Source: Prorocentrum cordatum (taxonomy: Eukaryota > Sar > Dinophyceae > Prorocentrales > Prorocentraceae). From it: 25,000 nucleotides of DNA. This document shows, one piece after another, positions 7,917 to 17,209 of the stretch (the first letter of the stretch is position 1; the number at the start of each line of letters is the position of its first letter). Under the pieces are notes generated by a model. The model worked only from the letters and a program-made list of their open reading frames with translations, made no database searches and was not told the origin of the DNA. A program made the translations under genes and the position numbers. The stretch is taken from NCBI GenBank assembly GCA_963575745.1, contig CAUYUJ010003616.1:35001-60000 (forward strand). Reading direction: 5' to 3'.

Positions 7917-9802
7917 TCACCCGCCACTGGCCCGCCTCTCCTCCGAGTCCCTCCAAGGCTGGCTCTCGGGCATGCCCTCGAGGACCGCGCGAGCAGCGGC
8001 GATCTGCGCTGGCGTGGGCACCTTTTGTTTATGGTCTGCCTTGCTCCCGCATCCAGGGGCCTCCCCCAACCACCACCACAAAGCGGCCAATGGTCTGACC
8101 CTCGATTGCTGGTTCCATGAACAGCCTGGATGGAGGCCACAGACGGCGCGCATGTCGTAGACGGCGAGGGCCTCGTTCTCGACAAGGCGAATGTAGTGAG
8201 GACGGCCAGCCCCAGCGGGATGCGGGAGCTGCGGGCGACGCGCGGGCGCCTCGGCGCGCCCGCGGGGGGAGGCGGCGGCGCCGCCGCCGCAGCGTGGCCG
8301 CCCAGCGGCCCGTGCGCCAGAGCGGCGCCCGGCGCTGCTGCGGGAGGCGCCTCCGCTGGCGCGCCTTCTGCTGCACCCTGCGCCCCGCGACCTCTCTGCC
8401 GCCAGGCGGCGGCGGCCTCCCAAGCGGCCTTCCAATCCTTCGCGTAGTCAGGCTCCTCATCCCCGCCACGCGCGCCGCTGCCCCCCCCGTCGGCGGAAGC
8501 CCCGCCAGGGCGGGAGTCGGCGAACGCCTGGAACCAGCCCGTCGCCAGGTCAACGTCCTTCTCGTGGAGGCGTGCCTCGTGTAAGTCCCGCTCCTCCGCC
8601 CAATCGACCGAATACTGCAGCTCTGAGCAACCCATGCGCGGGCGCGCAAGAAGTTCGACCCAGCGCAGCTCAGCCCGGTCGCGCCCGCACACGCGTAAGA
8701 TGTGGAGGGCGACGTCGATCTCAGTCATCATCTTCAACACTCTGCGGCCCTTCCTCTCCACCCAACACCGGCGCAGAGAGAATGGCACCTCGGGGGGCGC
8801 CGCGCCGAGCCCGCGTGGCTGCCCCACCACGTCGCACTCGCAGAACTCCCCCGTGAAAATAGGACTTTTCAAGTGCGAGAAGTTGCGAATCATCACACAG
8901 CCTCCAGGCCCTGAAACCTGGAGGGTCATCATCTTCCCGACAGTCTTGCACCTCGCAGGGGCCACCAACAACCGCAAATCTTCCACTACGCCTTGGTACT
9001 CCCCCCGCAAGTCGGCGACGCCGCCAAGGCATTCTGCCGCGCGCGTGCAGCAAGGCCGCTCAGTTGGGAGGCCGCAGCGAATGAGTCCTGGAGGCGCCAC
9101 AGCAGCATTGTACATTTCGTCAAACGACACGGCCGTGGCTTCCACGAAGGATCCCCTCTTCAGCTTCGCATCGACATGTGCTTGCACGGCTGCGGAGACA
9201 AGGTCCTCGGACAAGGGGAACTCGTCTGAGCCGAGACCCCAAGGCCAAGCAGCTTCGTCCGACTGGTCAACGTGGTCGCGACAGATGCGCACGTACTCGT
9301 GCAGCGGGTCTGGCTTCATCCTCTCAGCCTTGTTCGCGCGCCGAGCCGCCTCTCTCCAGCTTCGCCTCTCGGCCTCGGATGCAGCCCGCCAGTCCGCGGC
9401 CGCCTGTAGATACAGACGCCGCTCGTACTCTCTCGGGTCTGCCCATGGCGCCCGCGGCTGCGAATCTCGCAGATCAGCCACGCGACGGTGGTAAAACATA
9501 TAATGGCCCAACCTCTTGCGCCGCTGGTTGCCTCCTTTGCCTTGGGCCCAGATCGGTTTCGAGTGGCCGCTCTTCTGCAGGAGTCGGCCCCGCTTGGTGC
9601 GCAAGTCGCGCCCGCGGCGCCTTCTCCGCCCCTCTTCGTGACAGCGAACAACCTCGGAGATCACGTGCTTGGCGGAGAGCGTCGCGGCGTTCGGAGGTCT
9701 GTTGTTCATCGTCTGGAGGTGGGCTCTCATCCGCGCAAAAGCCAATCCCACGCGCCCTTCAGGGCGCAAGTGGTCTAGGGAGATTCCTCTTCCAACCCCC
9801 AT
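7917..9802 (-). CDS. Unknown intronless protein with HMG-box-like segment (gene C)
   Basis: ATG at 9802, TGA at 7917-7919, about 628 codons with one frame change near 8262 beside a run of six Cs (minus). After it the better frame reads PHYIRLVENEALAVYDM and ends RDSEERRASGG. Residues about 55-75 are a basic patch (RRRRRGRDLRTKRGR), suitable for nuclear import or DNA binding. Residues about 100-160 (HYMFYHRRVADL ... ADWRAASEAERRSWREAARR) resemble the helical pattern and terminal helix of an HMG box; this is similarity by eye only. The centre is rich in Cys and Trp. No introns are needed, unlike genes B, E and F. The start lies 77 bases downstream of the gene D stop, so the two may be expressed or move together. 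Confidence 0.5.
8358..8377 (-). repeat. Recurring motif copy 6
   Basis: Minus GGTGCAGCAGAAGGCGCGCC, in gene C (reads GAAEGAP), about 100 bases upstream of its frame change. Confidence 0.7.
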
Positions 9803-9879
9803 TCTTTCCCGTTTGCGGAGGGGTCTACCCCTCTCCCGCGCCCCCTCCCCAGGACCTGGGCGCGGGGGCCCGCAATAGG

Positions 9880-12135
9880 TTAGAGCGTCAAGAATGGCCC
9901 AAGACGGCCCCTAGGGTCGCAGACCGCAGCCGTGAAAAAGCCAACTCGCCTGGGCGACGTTTCTGGATGGGCTGGTGGGGATCTGCGCAACGCCAACAAT
10001 TCGGAATGCACCGTCGAGGCCATCGCGTACCTAAAGCATGCGGAGAGAAAGCGCTGCACCTCTGGCAGGAAAAGGTCGTCAACGCCCGTGGTGCACATCT
10101 TCCTCAGCCTCAAGGAGAACCCCGAGTCCAGGCAACACTCGTTTGCCCGAAAGAGTTCTTCGCCTTCTGCGCGGCGGGCCCCCATGTCCAGGGAGGCGTC
10201 CACGAGCCGCATGAGCCTCCATGGGTAACCGCTCAAACGAATGTCGAAGCGACGATAAAAGGACCCAGTGAATACGTGGACGACGGCGTCTGCTTCGCGG
10301 AGGACCTCGCCGGGCCAGGACGCGAGGGGGCCGTGCAGGGCAAGCGGCAATCTCCACAAGTCGTAATGTCCAGCTGCAGCGGGGTCAAAGGCTGAGCTCA
10401 GCTGAGCGAGCGTGTCAAAGACGACGCTCTTGCAGAATGACGACAGCGCAGACCCCTTGGGGTCGAGCCAGCCATGCAAAGACCCACGTTTGAAACATGC
10501 GTAATGAAATCGCATCCCCACGGCGGCCACGGCCACCCACAGGACCAGCCGTTGCCGCGCAAGTAGATCGGAGAGAAACCTCATCATCTTGACGGTGCGA
10601 ACATGCTGTTCACGCCTGAAATCCCCCAGGCCCGCTGCGCCGCTGCCGCTCTCGAGGCCGCCATCTTCCCGCCGCATGGCGCGCACAGCAGCGCCGCACG
10701 TCTTCTCGAGCGCACGCGGCAGCAATCCATGCAAGGAGATCAACAGCAGCAAGACGCACGCGGTGGGATGCACAGTGTTCCAGCGGTTCAACGCGGGCAC
10801 TGCCAAACGCCTGCGCAAAGGAACCATCACCGCCGCCACCGCTCTGTCGACAGACTCCTGCCTGTTCGCGCAGCAGTCGCGGCCCCTGCAATGGTGCACA
10901 GGCCTCTCTTGAGACACGTCGCCGGTGAACATCTCCTTGATCAAGTCGACCTCTGGCTTGGTGAGGCCTCTACGTTGGCCGCGCGCCGCTGTCACCTCCT
11001 CGTCCTCCACGTCCTCATCCATCTGGCGGTCGCAATACCCGAGCAGCATGTCGAGCTCCCCCCTGTCCGCTGGATTCGGCGCGCCCCGCCGCACCTCCAG
11101 ACCAGCCTCCTCGTCCGACAGGATTTGCCGCAGAGCTGTCTCGAGGGCCCGCAAGTTGGCCCCTGTTTGCAAGTGTCTGACAGTGGAAAACATGCCGCCG
11201 ACGACCCCCGTCATATCCCCGACCGACTGCAAACATATTGCGGTTTGATGCTGCAAACAAAAAGAAGGCAACAGGAGGACCCACCAGGGCAACGTCTGCA
11301 GCAAATATTTGCACACCAGCCCGTTTGCGGCCACAGAATCGACGCTCGGGGACAAGCACGCCAGCAGCGCCGACGGCCAGAGCTCATCCATATCCACGCG
11401 CAACGCCCGCGCGAGGCCTCCGAGCATGCAGTCGGCGGTTGCAGATTCCAGCACGGACGGTGGGAAGATGAGCTCTTGGCTGTGGACGCGGAGGTCCTCG
11501 TCTTCCCAATGCAACACGCCGTGCTGTGTCATCACTTGCTGCCCACAAGGAGGCTTGCCGTCGTTCAGCTGCACAGTGAACTTGGTTTCGTCCCACTGCA
11601 GATGCATAACCAACCAATTGTGTTCTGTCCCAGGCGCTCTGAGCACTTGGCGCTCTATTTGAACACGCTGGCTGTCGCAATAAAGCTCCGCCAAAGCCGA
11701 TCTCAATTGGCGAGCGAAAAGATGGCTGCCTTTGATTCCGGTGCCTCTGAAAACCTTGGCGACGCTGCTAGCAGCCATCCGCAGATTCTCTTTGCCGAAC
11801 ACTGCGCGGAGCATTGTCCGAGGAAGCCGCTGATCCCAGCGAAATCTTGGCGACTTCTTGCGCGGGCCTTCCTGCCCCTCCCCCATCACGTCCACCTGTC
11901 GCTTGGCATTGTCCAAATTGTGCGTGGCCATCTGCGCCTGCAGCTCCATGTCCAGCTGGAGCCGCGCATCGCCCCTAGCCCGACGAGCTGCAGCGGCAGC
12001 CGCGCCCAGAGGCACCAGGCCGCGCCTGCCTGGGCGGGGCCCGGGGCGGCGCGCTTCTGCTGCACCTCGAGCCCCGAGCCCATCGCCGCCCACGAGGCGA
12101 CCCAACGCGCCCCGAGCAGCTGCGAACAGATCCAT
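9880..12135 (-). CDS. Long intronless protein, possible hAT-like transposase relative (gene D)
   Basis: One uninterrupted frame of 751 codons runs from the ATG at 12135 to TAA at 9880; an in-frame GTG upstream is less likely as a start. Landmarks: LQWDETKF at about residues 180-187, FCLQHQTAICLQS at about 292-304, and RWNTVHPTACVLLLL at about 451-465. In hAT transposases a catalytic Asp, a Cys/His-containing helix and an RW motif occur in this order, so a distant or domesticated relationship is possible. Spacing and the final Glu could not be verified. A Cys/His cluster (HHCRGRDCC) lies at about 414-422. The N-terminus is Ala/Arg-rich. Absence of introns and an intact frame suggest either a young mobile copy or a maintained gene. 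It could equally be a lineage-specific protein of unrelated function. Confidence 0.6.
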   Translation of the reverse strand: MDLFAAARGALGRLVGGDGLGARGAAEARRPGPRPGRRGLVPLGAAAAAARRARGDARLQLDMELQAQMATHNLDNAKRQVDVMGEGQEGPRKKSPRFRWDQRLPRTMLRAVFGKENLRMAASSVAKVFRGTGIKGSHLFARQLRSALAELYCDSQRVQIERQVLRAPGTEHNWLVMHLQWDETKFTVQLNDGKPPCGQQVMTQHGVLHWEDEDLRVHSQELIFPPSVLESATADCMLGGLARALRVDMDELWPSALLACLSPSVDSVAANGLVCKYLLQTLPWWVLLLPSFCLQHQTAICLQSVGDMTGVVGGMFSTVRHLQTGANLRALETALRQILSDEEAGLEVRRGAPNPADRGELDMLLGYCDRQMDEDVEDEEVTAARGQRRGLTKPEVDLIKEMFTGDVSQERPVHHCRGRDCCANRQESVDRAVAAVMVPLRRRLAVPALNRWNTVHPTACVLLLLISLHGLLPRALEKTCGAAVRAMRREDGGLESGSGAAGLGDFRREQHVRTVKMMRFLSDLLARQRLVLWVAVAAVGMRFHYACFKRGSLHGWLDPKGSALSSFCKSVVFDTLAQLSSAFDPAAAGHYDLWRLPLALHGPLASWPGEVLREADAVVHVFTGSFYRRFDIRLSGYPWRLMRLVDASLDMGARRAEGEELFRANECCLDSGFSLRLRKMCTTGVDDLFLPEVQRFLSACFRYAMASTVHSELLALRRSPPAHPETSPRRVGFFTAAVCDPRGRLGPFLTL
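12048..12066 (-). repeat. Recurring motif copy 7
   Basis: Minus GGTGCAGCAGAAGCGCGCC, about 70 bases after the gene D start (reads GAAEARR). Confidence 0.7.
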
Positions 12136-12257
12136 TCGGGCATATGACCACCAGCGCGCTGGAGCCACAAGGACTACAGATGCACGGCTCACACGATAGA
12201 GGCCCCCAGCCTCCTGCTAGGTTTCTCCTCTTCCTTTTCCTCCTCCTCCTCCTCCTC
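12136..12257. repeat. TCC-rich tract upstream of gene D
   Basis: Bases about 12222-12257 are C/T-rich on the plus strand (GGA-rich in gene D sense), continuing to about 12290. It occupies the expected 5' region of gene D. Confidence 0.6.
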
Positions 12258-12410
12258 CTATTCCTCCTCCTCCTTCTCCGGTTTGCTCGACGCGGGCCCG
12301 CGCGTCACTTCTCGAGCGGTCACGGGCGCCACCGATGACGCTTGCCACCATGCGGAAGGCAGCGTCGGGTAATGAGCAGGGGTGCTCCCTGGCTTGTCAC
12401 TCACAGCAGT
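12258..12410 (-). pseudogene. Exon-like fragment related to gene B exon 4
   Basis: After GCAG at 12411-12414 the minus strand reads an open frame of about 50 codons beginning TAVSDKPGSTPAHYPTL and ending at TAG 12258-12260 in a GGA run. Its first ten codons and the preceding acceptor match the start of gene B exon 4 (AAASEKPGNT): 29 of 34 bases between 4752-4785 and 12381-12414. The similarity fades afterwards, so this looks like a detached copy of an intron end plus exon start. Confidence 0.35.
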
Positions 12411-12900
12411 CTGCTTTCTCCTGCGCCTCCCCTCCTCCTCCTCCTCCTCCTCCTCTCCTCCGCGTTCGTTACTTATTCCTCCTCCCGCGCCCCCCCCCCT
12501 CTTCCTCGAGGCGGCCTGGCGCTACAACGTCTTGCAACGACCACCTTTGAAGCGGGGGTGCCCCCAGCATCCGTTCGCCGCACGGAGTGACCACGTAGTG
12601 AGTACCTTAGCCTTCGCCTTTCTCTCCCCATCCTCCTCCCGTCCTGGTCTCTTCCCCCTCCCTTCCACCTCGCTTCCTCCTCCCTTGCTCCTCCCTTTCT
12701 CCCCCCGTCCTCCCCCCGTCCTCATCCAATCCTCCTCCCTTCCCCCTTGCCCCTCCCTTCCTCCCCCCGTTGGCCCCCCTTCCTCCTCCTGTCCTCCTCT
12801 CTTCCTCTTCCCTTCCTCCTCCCTTCCTCATCCCCTCCTCCTCTCTTCCCTCTCCCTTCCCCCTCCCTTCCTCCTAGTCGCCGCGGCGCGGCAGGAAACG
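12411..12900. repeat. Pyrimidine-rich microsatellite region
   Basis: The plus strand has (TCC)n at about 12430-12462 and an irregular C/T tract at about 12618-12874. About 150 bases of mixed sequence between them show no coding signal. Confidence 0.7.
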
Positions 12901-12982
12901 CATTCACAACAGTCGTTTCAATCATGAGCCGCCGCAGCCGCGGGGTGCGCCACAACCACAAAGGAGGAAAGATGTCCGCTGA

Positions 12983-12986
12983 CGAA

Positions 12987-13027
<41 letters not shown>

Positions 13028-13250
13028 GCTCCACGACGACGACGACGACGACGACGACGACCACGACCACGACAACGACGTCCACGACGACGACAACGAC
13101 GACGAACACGACCACGACCACGACGACGACGACCACGACGACGACGGCCACGACGACGATGACAACGACGACCACGACGAGGACGAGGACGATGACGACG
13201 ACGACGACGACGACGATCACGACCACGACCACGACGACGACGACGACCTC
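12983..13250. repeat. Imperfect (GAC)n trinucleotide array, about 270 bp
   Basis: GAC units interrupted by CAC, AAC and GAG triplets, always keeping period three. On the plus strand this would read Asp/His and on the minus strand Val; neither flank supports translation. Confidence 0.9.
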
Positions 13251-13556
13251 GGGAAGCCCTCTACAGATACCCTTGGGGTAATTTTGGGGGAGGAACCTCT
13301 TGAAGCCTACTCGGCGTCCTCTCGGGGCCGTCTTGGAGCCCACTGGTGCCTCTTGGAACCTCTGCAAGCTTCCCCAGGCCGCGTTGGGGGGCTCTGTCAG
13401 CCCAGGGTTCCCCACCTCGTTGGGGGTGCTCTGTCACCCGACATCTTCTTTTTTTCATGTGCGAACGTTGCGCACGAAGCTCTCACAGGAATAATCCGCA
13501 GCGAATTGGCGCCGTTCCAAATGCCAGCAATTCGGGCGCGGCTGCTTTGCAGGCCG
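13251..13556. other. Gap without recognised gene, with a short imperfect repeat
   Basis: No convincing coding. Two related segments, GTTGGGGGGCTCTGTCA near 13384 and GTTGGGGGTGCTCTGTCA near 13418, lie about 35 bases apart. Confidence 0.4.
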
Positions 13557-14787
13557 TCACCAGGAGAGGGAGTAGGGAGAAGCGCGCTGATGCTGCACCA
13601 GAGGAGGCGAAGAGGAATGAACAGGTGGCGGGGGCTGCCTGCTAGTTGGACAGCTCGCGGGAAACAAATAAATCACGCCGCTCCGAACTTTATAAACATC
13701 CTCGACACTCACGTGGTCGACTGGAAGTTTGCCGTCGGCGGGCGGGCACCAGCAAGTGGCAAACAAGCCTTTGTACCGCTGAGCCCTCGACACCATGCAA
13801 TCGACCATCTGATCGTCCAGGGTCGCTGGCGTTTGCACCTCCTCCCTCAGCGCCTCCACCGCCCGCCCCTTGTCGGCGCGGTGGCCCCCCAGAAGCCTGC
13901 GCTCTGGATGAAACGGCAACCCCTTGGTTTGCAGGCCAGCCCTGACGAGCTCATTCAGCACGAGTTCGGGCCTGCACACGAGGTCCTCGTGCCGCACGAC
14001 GAGGACGCGATGGGTTGGAGACGCCGGGCTGCACGCGCCAGTACCGTGGAGCACTGCGGCCATGCAGTGGCACCACAAGTCGAACGCATCCTCGAACTCT
14101 GGATCGTAATCGACGCGGCCTTTCGCCCAGGCGGGCCAGCGGACGTGCACAGGTTCGTCTCTCGGCCCCCGCAAGAGCCAACTCACGTCCCCCATCCTCC
14201 GAGCCCGCTTCGTGCCGCTGGCAGAGTTCGGCATCAGTTCGTAGGCGCCCTTCGACATCGCCCTGATCCACCTGGGGGAGGGGGATTGCGAGAGCAGCAT
14301 GGCATGATAGTTTGGGGGAAGTGAGAAGACGGGAGGGCAGGCAGGCTGATACCTCAAAAGCTGGCGCGCTTCTGCTGCACCATTGGCCCGAAAGACCCGT
14401 CGGCCGCCTGGTCGGCTCGCGCGTGCACACCAGAACCACCACTGGGCGGCCCTGCTCATCCTCTGGCGGAAACTCCAACGGCGTGAGGAGCAGGTCGTGC
14501 TTCCACACGTGGCGGCCGTTGAAGGAGACGCACCCGCCCCACCTGCTCTTGCGCACCTCGACGTCGAAGTGCCGCTCCATGTAACTGTGGAGGGCGTGCG
14601 TCCCCGTTTTCCAGAGCCCCTGCACGACAACGCACGGCCGCTGGTACTTGCCGCCTGCATTGAGCTGCAGGTGGTCGTCCTGCATGCGACAGCACCCCAC
14701 GGGCGTGCCCACCACAGGTACAGGCAGCACAACGTGGATGGACACCTCCTCGAAGTGGAGCGGCCCCCCTGGGCTCCCGCGCGGCGC
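13557..14787 (-). CDS. Sulfotransferase-like protein (gene E)
   Basis: Two exons, 14787-14408 and 14271-13557, give 364 residues and a TGA at 13557-13559. The segment VVVQGLWKTGTHAL has the K-x-G-T core of the 5'-phosphosulfate-binding loop of PAPS-dependent sulfotransferases. VVLVCTREPTR joined by splicing to WIRAMSKGAYEL fits the 3'-phosphate-binding strand and following S-x-x-K region. HRVLVVRHEDLVCRPELVL resembles the family's later VLVVRYEDLV stretch. Such enzymes move sulfate from PAPS to a hydroxyl or amine; the substrate cannot be told. The first exon begins after a good acceptor (CAGTCACAG|GCGCC), so an upstream exon carrying the true start may be missing; the first internal ATG is at 14685. 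The last 30 or so residues are low-complexity and may be intron or UTR. Confidence 0.5.
13581..13599 (-). repeat. Recurring motif copy 8
   Basis: Minus GGTGCAGCATCAGCGCGCT, near the 3' end of gene E. Confidence 0.55.
14272..14407 (-). other. Gene E intron (GC-AG, 136 nt; alternative GT donor at 14380)
   Basis: Minus strand GACCAG|GCGGCC ... CCCCCAG|GTGGATC restores a sulfotransferase-like junction (REPTR-WIRAM). A second donor, CAATG|GTGCAG at 14380, also keeps frame, because the two donors differ by 27 bases. That second donor is the first base of a recurring-motif copy. Confidence 0.5.
14363..14381 (-). repeat. Recurring motif copy 9
   Basis: Minus GGTGCAGCAGAAGCGCGCC, identical to copy 7 but inside the gene E intron. 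Confidence 0.75.
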
Positions 14788-15134
14788 CTGTGACTGAGAG
14801 GGGGGGCCAGGCGAGGACTCTCCCTTGGTCTTCCCGTGGCCTTCCTGACCCCCATCATGCCTGATTCCAGTATAACCTCCCCAACCCCCTCCCCTTGGGA
14901 ATGGGTCGATTTCCACGACGACCAGAGTCGAACGGGGTGGAGGTGTGGTCGGAATCGATCAGGCGGAATCTATTGGAGCCAATTGGAATCGGAATCGATC
15001 GCGCTGGGGATCGGATCGAACGCGGGCCCGACGGGAATCGCTCGGCACTCGGGCTCCTCGAAGAAGCCCCGTCAGACGCGTTCGGAAGCGGACTCAGAAT
15101 CGAGCGGACTCGATAGAAATCGAAATCGGAAACG
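14788..15134. other. Spacer between genes F and E, rich in GATTCC/ATCGA words
   Basis: Between about 14935 and 15130 the plus strand repeats degenerate AATCGG, AATCGA and ATCGAT words without a fixed period. No coding signal was seen. It holds the gene F 3' flank and the missing 5' part of gene E, if any. Confidence 0.4.
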
Positions 15135-16656
15135 TCAAAAATCAGACTCGGCTTCGTCGCCCTCGAATTTTGGCCCCGTGTCCGCGTAGTCCACGGCGAC
15201 GGCGCCCGTCCCCGCGCCGTCGGGCACGGGGGGCGGCGCCGACGCATCGGCAGGCGGCGCCAGCGGCGGCGGCGGCGCCAGCGGCGGCGGCGGTGGAAGC
15301 CCGGCCGCCACGACCTCCGCGGTCGCGAAGGCTCTGGCAGCTCTGCGGCGGGCCTGTCCTGCAACGGCGCGCGCTGCAGCGCCACTCGTTCTCTGGTGCG
15401 CAGTCTCCCAGTCGGCCGCAAGCGACGCGAAGGCCTCGGCCTCGGCGCTGTCTCGGACGACGCGCCTCTTCGGCGCAGGCTCGGGCGGGCCCGCCGGACT
15501 GTCCACCTCCGCGCCCGCCTCCGTGTCGGAGCCCTCCACCACGAGCGGCGCCGCAGCAGGCGGCCCTGACGACGAAGCAGCAGCCCCGGCGCGCGCGGCA
15601 GCACCAGACTGGGCCGCGATCGTCGCGATGGGGATTTGGCCGCCGACAGCGCCAGGCGGCCCCGTCGACATCTCCTGGCCAGCGTCGGGGGCGGGCGGCA
15701 GCGCGAGCAACGGCGTCGGAGGCGCGTGCTCGAGCGACGGCGGCGCCCCGCACTCCGACCAGGGCCCGAGGAGAAGCTGCGGGGCGGCCGACTCGCCGTG
15801 GATCCACGGCTCAGAGGTGCTGAACACCAGGAGAGTGCGCAAGTCGTCGGCCGCGGTGTCGGGCACGCCCAAAGGCGACCAAGGGCAAGGCTGCATCGGC
15901 GTCGGGGGCCCCCTCGGGGGGGCGCGGCGCCCAAGGAGAACCTCGATCCGCTCGTTGATGGCGGAAAGAAGCAGTGCTCGGCCAGCGATGGGAAACCGCC
16001 CCTGCTCCTCCGCGCGCGGCGGCGCGCGGCTCGCCAGCTCCAGCTCCATGGGCTGCTCGGCCTCGGACGGTCCAGGCGTGGGCGGCTCCTCTGGCAGCGG
16101 CGGGCCAGGCTGCTCTGGGAGCCCCTGGCGCACGCCCCCGAACCAGTGCTTCAGCCGCCACTTCACCTGCGAGTCGGCGGGGGGGGGACATGAAGGAGAG
16201 AGAAGGGCGCGACAGGAACATGGCGGGCCCGATTTGCAAACTATGCCGATTCACCTTGCTCTCCCGATTCTTGCCGCCCCGCTTGTGCCTCGCCGAAGCG
16301 AAACCCTTGGCTTCCCACGGCGGAACGCTCTGGGAGGGGCCGGCGCGCTCGGCTGCACCATGGCCCCCCCCCTCGTCGCGCCATGGAGCCGCGGCGTGCG
16401 CCTCCGCCTCCGCCTCCGCGGCAGCGGCCCTGCTGCTCGAGGCGGAGGGCCACCGCCAGGCGCTCCGCCAACCGCTGTCGGAGGCCCAGGCGGAGGACCG
16501 CCAGTCGCCGTCGGAAGACCACGCCCCGCTCCACCAACCACCCCAGGCCATGGCGTCTGCCAGGGGCAGCGGCAACGGGAGCTGCGAACGCGCAGCGCGG
16601 CAACACGTGCTCGCTGCTCGAACCAACGCAGCAGCAAGGAGCGAGAACGCATGCAT
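15135..16656 (-). CDS. Unknown two-exon protein, Trp-rich N-terminus and Pro/Ala-rich C-terminus (gene F)
   Basis: Exon 1 is 16656-16255 and exon 2 is 16166-15135, giving 477 residues with TGA at 15135. The join reads GGKNRESK-VKWRLKHWFGG in phase 0. The start could be the ATG at 16656 (MHAFSLLAAALVRAAS, signal-peptide-like but Arg-interrupted) or the ATG at 16551 (MAWGGWWSGAWSSDGDW). A basic, conserved-looking stretch (ARHKRGGKNRESK, then KWRLKHWF) crosses the splice site and is the most protein-like part. The rest is Pro/Ala-rich with an acidic end (KFEGDEAESDF). No family is recognised. The W/G/S/D-rich start resembles the W/G/D-rich end of gene G upstream. Confidence 0.5.
16167..16254 (-). 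other. Gene F intron (GT-AG, 88 nt)
   Basis: Minus strand GAGAGCAAG|GTGAAT ... GACTCGCAG|GTGAAG. Protein-like sequence on both sides is joined in phase 0 and the interior has no coding character. Confidence 0.6.
16342..16359 (-). repeat. Recurring motif copy 10
   Basis: Minus GGTGCAGCCGAGCGCGCC, in gene F exon 1 (reads GAAERAG). Confidence 0.6.
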
Positions 16657-16664
16657 GACGCCTC

Positions 16665-17045
16665 TTCCCCCTTTTCCCGTGTTCCTTTTCCTCCTCTTCC
16701 TCTTCTTCCCTCTCCTCCTCCTCCTCCTCCTCGTCTTCCTCCTCCCCCTCCCCCCCCTCTCCCTCATCCTCCTCCTCTCCTCCTCCCCCTCCTCCTCCTC
16801 CCGCCTCCTCCTCCTCCTCCTCCTCCTCCCGTCCTCCTCCTCCCCTCCTCCTCCTCCTCCTCCTCCCTCCTCCCCTTCCTCCTCCTCATCCTCCTCCTCC
16901 TCCTCCTCCTCCCTCCTCCTCCTCCTCCTTCCTCCTCCCCTCCTTCCTCCTCCTCCCCCCCCCTCCCCCCCCCCCTTCCTACTCCTCCTCCTCGTCCTCC
17001 TCCTTCTCCTCTTCCTCCTCCTCCTCCTCCCCCTCCTCCTTCCCT
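16665..17045. repeat. Long pyrimidine tract, TCC/CCT-rich, about 380 bp
   Basis: The plus strand is almost free of purines, dominated by TCC units with C-runs. It lies immediately upstream of gene F in the sense of transcription, where it reads as (GGA)n. Confidence 0.9.
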
Positions 17046-17209
17046 GAGCGCTGGTGGACCCTGCCACTGCCACTGGGACCTTCACCGGAGCTCCCTCATT
17101 ATGGGGCCACGGAGCGCGCGAGAGATGCGCCGGAATTGACCTGCGGAGAGCGGCCGCAAGGATGGGGGGAGGGAGGGGGAGAGGGGCCCGATACACCCAT
17201 AAACCCAGA

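Noticed and set aside
12048-12066. Each motif copy as a self-contained micro-intron of about 27-40 nt
   Set aside because: Several copies would keep frame (for example 36 nt in gene D), but removal in gene F breaks a good frame, and introns this short would be exceptional; kept only as part of the motif hypothesis.
7917-12135. Genes C and D as a bacterial-type operon
   Set aside because: No ribosome-binding sites, eukaryotic context with introns in neighbours, and no bacterial gene families.
10603-12147. 514-codon plus-strand frame opposite gene D
   Set aside because: Antisense shadow of a GC-rich gene; gene D has the better composition and motif-like segments.
12747-14324. Long plus-strand open frame of 525 codons with poly-Asp/His
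   Set aside because: It is carried by pyrimidine and GAC repeats and then runs antisense to the sulfotransferase-like gene; triplet repeats keep frames open.
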